64,000 bases of DNA from Actinocatenispora thailandica. Lineage in GTDB: Bacteria > Actinomycetota > Actinomycetes > Mycobacteriales > Micromonosporaceae. The stretch covers positions 4,958,198 to 5,022,197 of the forward strand of contig NZ_AP023355.1 in assembly GCF_016865425.1 (NCBI RefSeq), written 5' to 3'. A program made the position numbers and the translations under genes. This document shows, in pieces, positions 57,103-64,000 of this stretch. Each line of letters begins with the position of its first letter. Positions within the stretch are counted from its first letter, which is position 1. A model generated the notes under the pieces. It did not search any database and had not been told where the DNA came from. It saw only the letters and a program-made list of their open reading frames with translations.

Positions 57103-57708
57103 ATGAGCAAGGGTGAAGCCCTGCGGGACCGCACCGCAGCCGCGATCGTCGACAGCGCCGCGGTGAGCCTGGCCGAGCGGGGCCGGATCGTGAGCATGAA
57201 CGAGGTCGCGCGCGCCGCCGGGGTCAGCCGCGCCACGCTCTACCGGTACTTCCCGAACCGCGAGGCGCTGCTGCACGCGATGGCCACCACCGGCGTCGAG
57301 GAACTCGCCGCGCGGGTGGCGGACGCGGATCTGCAGGGACTTCCCGTCGATCAGGCCATCGCCCGGCTGGTACGCGGGTTCATCGCCGTCGGCAGCAAGT
57401 ACGTCGCGCTGTCCGCCGCCGGCGAGGCACGAACCGACGACCATCCCGACGTCGACGCCCTGCTGACCGAACCGGTACGGGACCTGTTCCGGCGCGGAAT
57501 CGCCGACGGCGCACTGCGCCCGGGCCTCTCCCCCGAGCTGCTGACCGAACTGCTCAGCGGCCTGGTCAAGGCCGCGCTCGGGATGGTCGCCGGCGGCCAG
57601 CTCGGCGCCGAGGAGGCCGCCGCGGGCGTGGTCGCGGTGTTCCTCGACGGGGCCCGCGCCGGTGGGCGGCTACCGGACCGGCCCGGCCGATCATCGCGGG
57701 CGCGGTAG
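57103..57708 (+). CDS. TetR family transcriptional regulator
   Basis: A 201-residue protein: AIVDSAAVSLAERGRIVSMNEVARAAGVSRATLYRYFPNREALLHAM is the TetR helix-turn-helix; the rest is a helical ligand domain. No Shine-Dalgarno; the -10-like TACGAT 6 nt upstream suggests leaderless translation. It is divergent from the ABM monooxygenase, the probable target of its repression via the three inverted repeats. Confidence 0.85.
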   Translation: MSKGEALRDRTAAAIVDSAAVSLAERGRIVSMNEVARAAGVSRATLYRYFPNREALLHAMATTGVEELAARVADADLQGLPVDQAIARLVRGFIAVGSKYVALSAAGEARTDDHPDVDALLTEPVRDLFRRGIADGALRPGLSPELLTELLSGLVKAALGMVAGGQLGAEEAAAGVVAVFLDGARAGGRLPDRPGRSSRAR

Positions 57709-57724
57709 CGGGCGGGCCGTACCG

Positions 57725-58585
57725 TCAGGCGAGCGCGAGCAGGGTGATGCCGGTGAGCACGACGATCGCGCCGGCGACCCGGCGCAGCGGCTGCGCCTCG
57801 GCGAACAGCCACCAGGCCAGCAGCGAACCGACCACGATGGACGACTCGCGGGTCGGTGCGACGACGGTCACCGGCAGTCGCTGCATCGCGACCAGTACCA
57901 GAATGTAGGCGGCCGGCGACAGCACCGCGACGATCGCGATCTCGCGCCAGTGCCGGGTGATCGCCGGCCGGATCGCGTCCCGGCGCCGCAGCGCGGCCGG
58001 GGTCAGCAGCGCGGCCTGCAGCGTCACCGCGAACGCGAAGTACACGATCGGGGCGGTGTGCCAGTCGGTGACAGCGTGGTCGTCCCACAGGGTGTACGCG
58101 GCGATCGTCGCGCCGGTGGCGGCGCCGTACCCGAGGCCGTTGGCGAGCGGGCCGCCACCGGGCGCGCGTGTGAGCGTGGTGACCACGGTGATCCCGGCCA
58201 GGACCAGGGCGCCGCCGGCCAGCGCCGGCAGTCCGGGCCGCTCCCCCAGCACCGCGACCGCGACGACCATCGTCAGCAGCGGCCCGACGCCGCGGGCGAC
58301 CGGGTAGACCACGGTCAGCGCGGCGCGCCGGTAGCCGGCCTGCAACACCAGCGCGTAGGCGATGTGGATCAGCGCGGAGACCAGCGGCCCGGCCAGCAGC
58401 CGCCACGACCAGCCGGCCGGGTCGCGGATCGCGACCACCAGACCGATCGGCAGGCACAGCACCGCCCCGCCGAGCATGTAGCACCAGACGAACACGTTGC
58501 CATCGCCGTGGTACCGCTTGGCCGCCAGGTTCCAGATCGCGTGCAGCACCGCGGCAGCGAGCACGAGCCCGATCGCCGGCGACAT
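57725..58585 (-). CDS. EamA/DMT family transporter
   Basis: A 286-residue membrane protein with ten hydrophobic segments in two EamA repeats. AAAVLHAIWNLAAKRYHGDGNVFVWCYMLGGAVLCLPIGLV opens the first half; VVYPVARGVGPLLTMVVAVAVLGERPGLPALAGGALVLAGI and VVAPTRESSIVVGSLLAWWLFAEAQPLRRVAGAIVVLTGITLL close the two halves. It exports or imports an unknown metabolite. It follows the RpiR gene by 43 bp on the same strand and may share its transcript. Confidence 0.88.
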   Translation of the reverse strand: MSPAIGLVLAAAVLHAIWNLAAKRYHGDGNVFVWCYMLGGAVLCLPIGLVVAIRDPAGWSWRLLAGPLVSALIHIAYALVLQAGYRRAALTVVYPVARGVGPLLTMVVAVAVLGERPGLPALAGGALVLAGITVVTTLTRAPGGGPLANGLGYGAATGATIAAYTLWDDHAVTDWHTAPIVYFAFAVTLQAALLTPAALRRRDAIRPAITRHWREIAIVAVLSPAAYILVLVAMQRLPVTVVAPTRESSIVVGSLLAWWLFAEAQPLRRVAGAIVVLTGITLLALA

Positions 58586-58628
58586 CAGCGCGTTCCGCGA
58601 CCGCGGTCCGGACGCGCGGCGGGTGGCG

Positions 58629-59495
58629 TCACGCCGTACCGTCGGGCAGTTCGATGCCGAGGCGCTCGGCCCGGCGGGTCCGGTCCATGTCGGCGCGGGC
58701 GACGGCGGCGTGCAGCAGATCGACGACGGCGAGGTGGGCCAGCCGGCTGCTGGAGGCGGCGAGTTGCCGGCCCAGGTTCTCGCCGCCGGCGATCAGCGTG
58801 ACGTGCGCGGCGCGGGCCAGCGGCGAGGAGGTGAAGCTGGTGATCGCGACGACGCTGGCGCCGGCGGACGCGGCCGCCTCGACGATGTCCATCGTCTGCG
58901 GCGTCACGCCCGAGTAGCTGACCGCGACCAGCACGTCGTCGGCGGTCAGCAGCCGGGCCACCACCATCGCCGACAGGTGGTCGGCGGAGGCCTGCGCGAG
59001 CAGCCCGATCGAGGTGAACCGGAACGCGGCGTCGAGGGCGACCGACGCGGAGGTACCGGAGCCGGCGACGAGGATGCGGCCGGCGCGGTCGAGCAGGGTC
59101 ACCGCGCGGTCCAGGTCGGCCGTGTCGAGGGTGCCGCGGATGGCGGCGATGCTCGCCGCATGGCTGGACAGGATCGCCTCCTGCAGCTCGGCGGTGGTGG
59201 CCGCGTCGGACAGCTGCCGCGGTGGCATGAAGATGCTGACGCCGCCGGAGGCGCGGGCGAGCGCGAGCTTGAACTCGCTGAAGCCGTCGTAGCCGACCGC
59301 GCGGGCGGCGCGCACCACGGTGGCCGGTGAGACGCCGGCGCGCTCGGCGGCCTCGGCGGTGGTGGCCGACACCAGGAACGTCGGCTCGTCGAGCGCGAGC
59401 CGGATCACCGCGGCGTCGCTTGGCCGCAGCCCGGGCAGCCGGGCCTGCAGTGCGGCGCGCAGTCCGGCCAGGTCGAACGGGAACGAGGAACTCAC
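58629..59495 (-). CDS. MurR/RpiR family transcriptional regulator
   Basis: A 288-residue protein. The N-terminal HTH_6 (LRPSDAAVIRLALDEPTFLVSATTAEAAERAGVSPATVVRAARAVGYDGFSEFKLALA) is followed by a SIS sugar-isomerase domain (ILVAGSGTSASVALDAAFRFTSIGL; DVLVAVSYSGVTPQTMDIVEAA). Such regulators sense phosphosugars, for example MurNAc-6-phosphate. A TAGGTT box lies 6 nt before the GTG start, and the inverted repeat at 59496-59523 overlaps it, implying autoregulation. It is divergent from a phospholipase D-like gene. Confidence 0.88.
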   Translation of the reverse strand: MSSSFPFDLAGLRAALQARLPGLRPSDAAVIRLALDEPTFLVSATTAEAAERAGVSPATVVRAARAVGYDGFSEFKLALARASGGVSIFMPPRQLSDAATTAELQEAILSSHAASIAAIRGTLDTADLDRAVTLLDRAGRILVAGSGTSASVALDAAFRFTSIGLLAQASADHLSAMVVARLLTADDVLVAVSYSGVTPQTMDIVEAAASAGASVVAITSFTSSPLARAAHVTLIAGGENLGRQLAASSSRLAHLAVVDLLHAAVARADMDRTRRAERLGIELPDGTA

Positions 59496-59523
59496 GTTTC
59501 CAACCTACCTGATTGTTGGAAAC
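59496..59523. promoter_or_regulatory. RpiR operator: perfect 9-bp inverted repeat
   Basis: GTTTCCAAC, 10-nt spacer, GTTGGAAAC. The left arm touches the GTG start of the RpiR gene and overlaps its -10-like TAGGTT. A further half site (CTTCCAAC, 59582-59589) lies nearer the divergent phospholipase D-like gene. GGAAA/TTTCC arms are usual for RpiR-type operators. Confidence 0.65.
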
Positions 59524-59628
59524 CCAGTTTCCGGCGGCCTCGGCAACCCCTTTCGTCCGACGCCCAGATCTCGACACAAACCTTCCAACGGTGTACGAAG
59601 GGGTCAGGTCGGATGTCGGGAGGCGATG

Positions 59629-60810
59629 ATGACGTACCGGATCCGCGCCACCACGCTGGCGCTGGCGCTGCTGGCCGCCACACTGGTGCTGGCCCGGCCG
59701 GCCGCCGCCGGCCAGGCGCCGGTCTCCACCACGATCGGCTCCTCGCCGGTCGACATCGTGTTCAACGATCCGGTCGATCACGGCGGCCAGGACACCGCCC
59801 AGCTGCAGAAGATGATCGCGCTGATCGACGGCGCACCGGCCGGCTCCAGCATCCACATCGCGCTCTACAGCATCAGCGCGAACATCGTGTACGACGCGAT
59901 CGCCGACGCGGTCGACCGCGGGGTGCACGTGTACGCGGTGCACAACGGGGAGGACCAGAAGTCCACCGACGACTCCCCCGCCGCGCTGGCGAACCTGCTC
60001 GGCGCCGACCACCACTGGTGCGACCACGGCAGCGCGTCCCTCGCGTACGGCGGGGGCTGCCTGTCGACCAGTTCCACCGGGCTGATGCACGCCAAGTACA
60101 TGCTGTTCTCGCAGACGGCGGACGCGTCGGGCACCCAGCACCAGTGGGTCACCTGGTTCGGCTCGCCGAACATGACCTACGCGTCCGGCGCGAACGAGTT
60201 CAACGACTCCTTCACCGTCTACGGCGACCAGCAGCTCTACGACGGCTTCTACCAGCAGCTGTGGCAACCGATGTGGGCCGAACGGTCCTACCCGAACGAC
60301 GACTTCTACGTCGCGTCCGCGCCGCGCGGCTACTTCGGCTCGGCCGCCTCGCACGTGCAGGTGTACGCGTCGCCCGAGCAGACCACCGACCTGGTCGTCA
60401 ACCGGCTCAACTACGTCGACGCCGACGACAGCTGCCGGGTGCGGGTGATGGAGGCGTCGATCACCAACGGCCGGATGGCGGTGGTGAACAAGCTCGTCTC
60501 GCTGCACCAGCAGGGCTGCCACACCTGGGTCGACGTCGGCTCGATCGCCAGCCAGCCGCTGTCGGCGCTCAAGGCCGCCGGCATCCCGGTGCACACCTCA
60601 CCGGTGCACGACAAGACGATCCTCGTCTACGGCCGGTACGCGGGCTCCACCGGCGACCGGACGCTGGTGTTCACCGGCTCGCACAACCTGACCTACTCGG
60701 CGCTGCACTACAACGACGAGATCCTGGTCAAGGTGGAGGACAGCCAGGCGATGTACGACGCGTTCTTCGCCCACTTCAACGACGCCTACAACACCGGCAG
60801 CAGCCTCTGA
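59629..60810 (+). CDS. Secreted phospholipase D-like protein
   Basis: About 393 residues with a signal peptide (IRATTLALALLAATLVLARPAAA). Two HKD-type motifs: MHAKYMLF (His154) with GSPNMT downstream, and VHDKTILVYG (His327) with GSHNLT. This two-motif layout is that of the PLD superfamily, which cleaves phosphodiesters through a phospho-histidine. Substrate (lipid or nucleic acid) cannot be told. ATG 59629 is favoured because GGGAGG ends 5 bases before it; ATG 59626 is adjacent. Divergent from RpiR. Confidence 0.85.
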   Translation: MTYRIRATTLALALLAATLVLARPAAAGQAPVSTTIGSSPVDIVFNDPVDHGGQDTAQLQKMIALIDGAPAGSSIHIALYSISANIVYDAIADAVDRGVHVYAVHNGEDQKSTDDSPAALANLLGADHHWCDHGSASLAYGGGCLSTSSTGLMHAKYMLFSQTADASGTQHQWVTWFGSPNMTYASGANEFNDSFTVYGDQQLYDGFYQQLWQPMWAERSYPNDDFYVASAPRGYFGSAASHVQVYASPEQTTDLVVNRLNYVDADDSCRVRVMEASITNGRMAVVNKLVSLHQQGCHTWVDVGSIASQPLSALKAAGIPVHTSPVHDKTILVYGRYAGSTGDRTLVFTGSHNLTYSALHYNDEILVKVEDSQAMYDAFFAHFNDAYNTGSSL

Positions 60811-60900
60811 CCGGCCCCGGTGGGGGTCTTTCCGGTATCGCCGTCGGCGGGCCGCCGTGGCCGCTAGCGTCGGGGACGACCGCGAACACGGGGGTGGCTG

Positions 60901-62139
60901 ATGGCGACGACGCTGATCACCGGGGCGAACGTGTGGGACGGGATCGCCGAGACGGCGAACCCGCGGCAGGTGCTGGTCGTCGACGACCGGATCGACCGGA
61001 TCGACGAGACGATCGACCCGCCCCCCGGCGCCGAGGTGCTGGACCTGCCCGGGCGCACCGTCACGCCCGGCTTCATCGACTGCCACACGCACGTCACGCT
61101 GGCGCCGAACATCCAGGAGCTGGCCTTCCTGTCCAGCCCGGCCAAGACGCTGCGTGCGCTGCCGGTGCTGAAGGCGTTGCTGGACAACGGGTTCACCACC
61201 ATCCGCGACCTCGGCTGCGGCGACGTCGACCATCCGACGGTGGACCTGCGCAACGCCGTCGCGGCCGGCCTCGTCCCCGGGCCGCGGATGCTGGTGGCGC
61301 CGCACATCCTGTCCGCCCGCGGTGGCCACGGCGACTTCAGCGGCCTGCTCGCCGACCAGTACCAGTCCGCCGGGCGCGGGATGGAGTTCGCGACCGCCGA
61401 CGGCCCGGACGAGATCCGCACCCTGGTGCGGCAGGAGATCCGGGCCGGCGCCGACTGGATCAAGTTCGCCGCCACCGGCGGGTTCAGCTCCCCGTCCGAC
61501 GACCCGAACCACACCACCTACAGCCAGCAGGAGATGGACGTCCTCGTCGCCACCGCGACCGACCTGGACGTGCCGGTCACCCCGCACTGTTTCGGTGACG
61601 AGGCCGCCCGCCGGGCGGTCCGGGCCGGGGTGCGCAGCATCGACCACGGCAACCTGATCTCCGCCGACGGGCTGGCGATGATCGAGGACGCCGGCGTCTT
61701 CCTGGTACCCACCCAGTACGTGGTGCTGTCGGATCTGCGCAACCTCGACAACGACGAGCACTGGCAGGGCCGGCCGCCGTACAAGCGGGCCAAGTTCGTG
61801 AAGTACCGCGCGCAGTTGGAGGCCGCCGCCGAGCACCTGGCGGGCAGCGACGTCAAGGTCGCCTTCGGTACCGACGCCGGGATGTTCCCGCACCGGGACA
61901 ACTGGCGGGAGTTCGGCGCGATGGTCTCGACCGGGATCAGCCCGCTGCGCGCGCTGCGCGCCGCCACCAGCGTCGCCGCCGAGATGCTGCGGCTCGACGA
62001 GGTCGGTGTGCTCGCCGCCGGCAAGCTCGCCGATCTGGTCGCGATGCCCGGCGACCCGTTCACCGACATCCAGGTCACCGGCCGGGTCGACTTCGTCATG
62101 CGCTCCGGCGTCGTGCACAAGCGCCCCACCGCCGCCTGA
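60901..62139 (+). CDS. Amidohydrolase family protein (prolidase/imidazolonepropionase-like)
   Basis: A 412-residue amidohydrolase: LPGRTVTPGFIDCHTHVTL (metal His-x-His), GADWIKFAATGGFSSPSDDP (the lysine likely carbamylated), VTPHCFGDEAARRAVRAGVRSIDHGNLI (His ligands) and VKVAFGTDAGMFPHRDNWREFGAMVSTGI (Asp), ending GVLAAGKLADLVAMPGDPF. This is the pattern of Xaa-Pro/Xaa-Arg dipeptidase relatives of the superfamily. Cytosolic. It follows the PLD-like gene by 90 bp. Confidence 0.85.
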   Translation: MATTLITGANVWDGIAETANPRQVLVVDDRIDRIDETIDPPPGAEVLDLPGRTVTPGFIDCHTHVTLAPNIQELAFLSSPAKTLRALPVLKALLDNGFTTIRDLGCGDVDHPTVDLRNAVAAGLVPGPRMLVAPHILSARGGHGDFSGLLADQYQSAGRGMEFATADGPDEIRTLVRQEIRAGADWIKFAATGGFSSPSDDPNHTTYSQQEMDVLVATATDLDVPVTPHCFGDEAARRAVRAGVRSIDHGNLISADGLAMIEDAGVFLVPTQYVVLSDLRNLDNDEHWQGRPPYKRAKFVKYRAQLEAAAEHLAGSDVKVAFGTDAGMFPHRDNWREFGAMVSTGISPLRALRAATSVAAEMLRLDEVGVLAAGKLADLVAMPGDPFTDIQVTGRVDFVMRSGVVHKRPTAA

Positions 62140-62223
62140 CCGGCGAGCGCCTCGCACGCCCCGCGGTACCCGGCCGGCCGTCGACGCCACCGGGCCACGC
62201 TGCCGTCCCGGCGACCGTGCAGG

Positions 62224-63459
62224 TCAGGGCTGGGGCAGTACGACGGTGGGTGGCGCGGTGCCGAGGCCGGTCAGGTAGGCGTCGGTCTCGGTGACGGCGA
62301 GGGTCCCGGCGCCCGCGGCGGTCACGGTCGCGGTCAACGACCAGCGGAAGTCGGTGCGCTCGTCGCCCGACAGGTACGTCGGGACCACCACCGGTACGTC
62401 CGCGCCGGCCACCGCCGCCCCGGTACGCGGGGCGTAGCAGGCCAGCCGCAGCCGCGCGGTGTGGTGCCCGGTGGCCGACCGCAGCATGACACAGACGTCG
62501 TCGCCGTCCACGTACACCGGCGGCCCGGTGATCTCCTCGCCGGCCGGCACCGGACGCCGCCACAGCTGCCGGTCCGTGCTCGGATCCGTGGCGTAGACGC
62601 CGTGCTGGTCGCTGCCGAACAGCAACCCGCCGCCAGCGCTGCCGTCGCGCCAGTGCCGCAGGGTGCGCAGTCGCCGGCCGGAGTCGGCGGACCACACCGT
62701 GGCGTCCAGGTCGACCAGGGTGGTGTCGTCGACCGGGAGCACCCAGTCGGCCAGTCCTGCGCCGCTGTGCCGCCAGGCGACACGGCCGGAGTTCAGCCGG
62801 TATCCGGTGACCCGCTCGTGGCAGGAGCCGGCGCCGTGCGACTCGGTGCCCGCGGCGACGACGCGGGCCGCCGGGGCCTCCCACCTGGTCACGAACGCGC
62901 ACCCGGCGCCGGGGTGCGCCTGCCACCGCACCGCGCCGTCCGCCCGCGCCACCGCGACCAGCGCCTGCTCCGCCGCCACCAGCAGCGTGCCGCCGGCCGC
63001 CGGTGCCAGCCGGGGCGCCCGCTGCGGATCCAGCCGCCGGTGCCATCGGGGCCGCGCGGTCCTGCTGTCGAGCCGTACCAGCAGCCCGTCGTCCCACAGC
63101 ACGTACGTACTGGTCCTCGTCACCGTGTCCGCCGCGACGCCGTGCCCCGGACGCCGGTAGCTCCAGTAGAGCGAGCCGGTGTGCAGATCGATCGCGGCGA
63201 TGCCGTTGTCGAGGGTGCGGGTGCCACCGGCGGACCGAACCCGGTTACCCGCACCGATCACCGCCAGCCCGTCGACCAGCCGCACCGGCCCGGCGAAGCT
63301 GCCCAGCTCCGCCCTGGTACCGGCGGTACCGGGATAGCTGCCGTACGGCCCGGTCACCCGCTCGCCGTAGTGGTCGGCGAGAAGCCTCCAGGCGCCCACC
63401 GCACCGCCCAGCAACGCCACCACGACCACGGCCACGAGCACCGCATGTCCGCGTGTCAT
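62224..63459 (-). CDS. Membrane-anchored PQQ-like beta-propeller protein
   Basis: About 411 residues from ATG 63459. A single N-terminal membrane segment (HAVLVAVVVVALLGGAVGAW) anchors an extracytoplasmic beta-propeller with PQQ-like blades: GIAAIDLHTGSLYWSYRRPG, LLVRLDSRTARPRWHRRLDPQ, LVAVARADGAVRWQAHPG, GYRLNSGRVAWRHSG and GVYATDPSTDRQLWRRPVP. Such proteins often bind other envelope proteins; no dehydrogenase residues are seen. Function unknown. Divergent from the lipoprotein gene at the right edge. Confidence 0.75.
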   Translation of the reverse strand: MTRGHAVLVAVVVVALLGGAVGAWRLLADHYGERVTGPYGSYPGTAGTRAELGSFAGPVRLVDGLAVIGAGNRVRSAGGTRTLDNGIAAIDLHTGSLYWSYRRPGHGVAADTVTRTSTYVLWDDGLLVRLDSRTARPRWHRRLDPQRAPRLAPAAGGTLLVAAEQALVAVARADGAVRWQAHPGAGCAFVTRWEAPAARVVAAGTESHGAGSCHERVTGYRLNSGRVAWRHSGAGLADWVLPVDDTTLVDLDATVWSADSGRRLRTLRHWRDGSAGGGLLFGSDQHGVYATDPSTDRQLWRRPVPAGEEITGPPVYVDGDDVCVMLRSATGHHTARLRLACYAPRTGAAVAGADVPVVVPTYLSGDERTDFRWSLTATVTAAGAGTLAVTETDAYLTGLGTAPPTVVLPQP

Positions 63460-63765
63460 CCGCACCCTGGCGCCCAATCCGCAGCCTCCCGTTCGACCTC
63501 GCGGCGGATGGTATCCGGCCGGCTTCCGGGTCGCGGCGAAGCCCGCGTTCCGGGGCGACGGCCGCATCGAGGCCGGCCGCATCGGGGCCGGCCGCTTCGC
63601 CGGGCGGCGCAGCCCACCCAGCGGGCGAGCCGGGTGGCGCCGGTCGCCGGTCGCCGGCGACCAGGATGCATGGAATCCCGCCGGAACGGGCAGTACCGCG
63701 GGGAGAGGCAGCTACCGCTTCGGGCGGGTGCGCGATGGCCGCCCGGGCACCGGGGAGGCTCGACG
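63460..63765. other. Divergent intergenic region, 306 bp
   Basis: No gene seen. It has about three copies of a 15-bp unit GGCCGCATCG(A/G)GGCC around 63569-63610 and a perfect 14-bp palindrome GGTCGCCGGCGACC at 63649-63662, a possible regulatory site for either flanking gene. Confidence 0.4.
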
Positions 63766-64000
63766 ATGACGATCTCGTACCGGACCAGGTTCGGCGGCGT
63801 TGCCTGCGCGGCGGCCGGCTGCGCGGCGTTGCTCGGGTTGGCCGGCTGCTCGGGCGGCGGTTCGCCGTCGCCCGGTGGGCAGCACACGGCGGCACCGACA
63901 CCGAGCACGACCACGCCGGCGGCCAGCACGTCGAGCGCGGCGAGCCCCGGCCCGGCACCGACGGGTACCGGCCGGTCCGCAGCCTCGGGCGGCGACGGTT
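63766..64000 (+). CDS. Lipoprotein, N-terminal part
   Basis: The frame is open to the right edge (78 residues seen). GGGGAGG precedes ATG 63766. The signal TRFGGVACAAAGCAALLGLAGC ends in a lipobox with the lipidated Cys, followed by GGGSPSPGGQHTAAPTPSTT, a Ser/Thr/Pro-rich tether. The functional domain lies outside the window. Confidence 0.7.
   Translation, partial: MTISYRTRFGGVACAAAGCAALLGLAGCSGGGSPSPGGQHTAAPTPSTTTPAASTSSAASPGPAPTGTGRSAASGGDG

Noticed and set aside
1-64000. tRNA, rRNA or classic riboswitch genes
   Set aside because: No tRNA-like cloverleaf, rRNA segment or familiar riboswitch core was recognised by eye; a covariance-model scan was not possible.

Overview
The window is 64 kb of very GC-rich DNA (roughly 70% or more by eye) with GTG starts, AGGAGG-type ribosome sites, many ATGA/GTGA overlaps and a tandem helicase-nuclease pair of the AdnA-AdnB type. 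This points to a chromosome segment of a filamentous actinomycete. Micromonosporales is a plausible order, but that is an inference from gene style and not a measured placement.

Layout. 0-1.6 kb: end of a small operon (SPFH membrane protein, ribbon-helix-helix-like protein, GPP34 protein). 1.6-7 kb: regulator/enzyme pairs (TetR with quinone oxidoreductase, MmyB-type XRE with a SnoaL-like protein), an L,D-transpeptidase lipoprotein and a GNAT. 7-14.2 kb: adnA-adnB-thioesterase operon for double-strand break processing. 14.4-19.2 kb: membrane protein/TetR pair and a repeat-rich protein with carboxypeptidase-regulatory-like domains. 19.2-24.1 kb: PLP decarboxylase (apparent frameshift) coupled to an MFS transporter, and an unusual gamma-glutamyltransferase. 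24.1-27.3 kb: accessory island with an ISAs1-type insertion sequence and a 5'-truncated Rhs gene carrying a toxin tip and a coupled low-GC immunity-like gene. 27.3-37.1 kb: further regulator/enzyme pairs, a secreted lectin, a sulfatase lipoprotein and a secreted PNGase A-like protein.

37.4-55.7 kb is the most coherent part. A D-aminoacylase-like amidohydrolase precedes a tightly overlapping operon. It encodes an S12 serine hydrolase, a class A beta-lactamase-fold protein, an Opp/Dpp peptide importer (one gene fuses permease to ATPase), an S9 peptidase fused to a second S12 domain, an M20 hydrolase, a 55-codon ORF, a GNAT and an N-succinylamino-acid-racemase-type enolase enzyme. A PucR regulator follows. 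The last enzymes match the known succinyltransferase / N-succinylamino-acid racemase / desuccinylase route that converts D- to L-amino acids. I read the operon as import, intracellular hydrolysis and stereo-inversion of D-amino-acid-containing peptides, for example cell-wall or nonribosomal peptides.

55.7-64 kb: quinone reductase, monooxygenase/TetR pair, EamA transporter, RpiR regulator, secreted phospholipase D-like protein, amidohydrolase, PQQ-like beta-propeller protein and the start of a lipoprotein.

Two recurring themes. Most divergent regulator pairs carry a visible inverted repeat between them, and several regulators look leaderless, with a TANNNT box 6 nt before the start codon. Three genes (19.9, 40.1 and 53.95 kb) appear frameshifted by loss of one base in a G or C run, which suggests sequencing error as much as gene decay.
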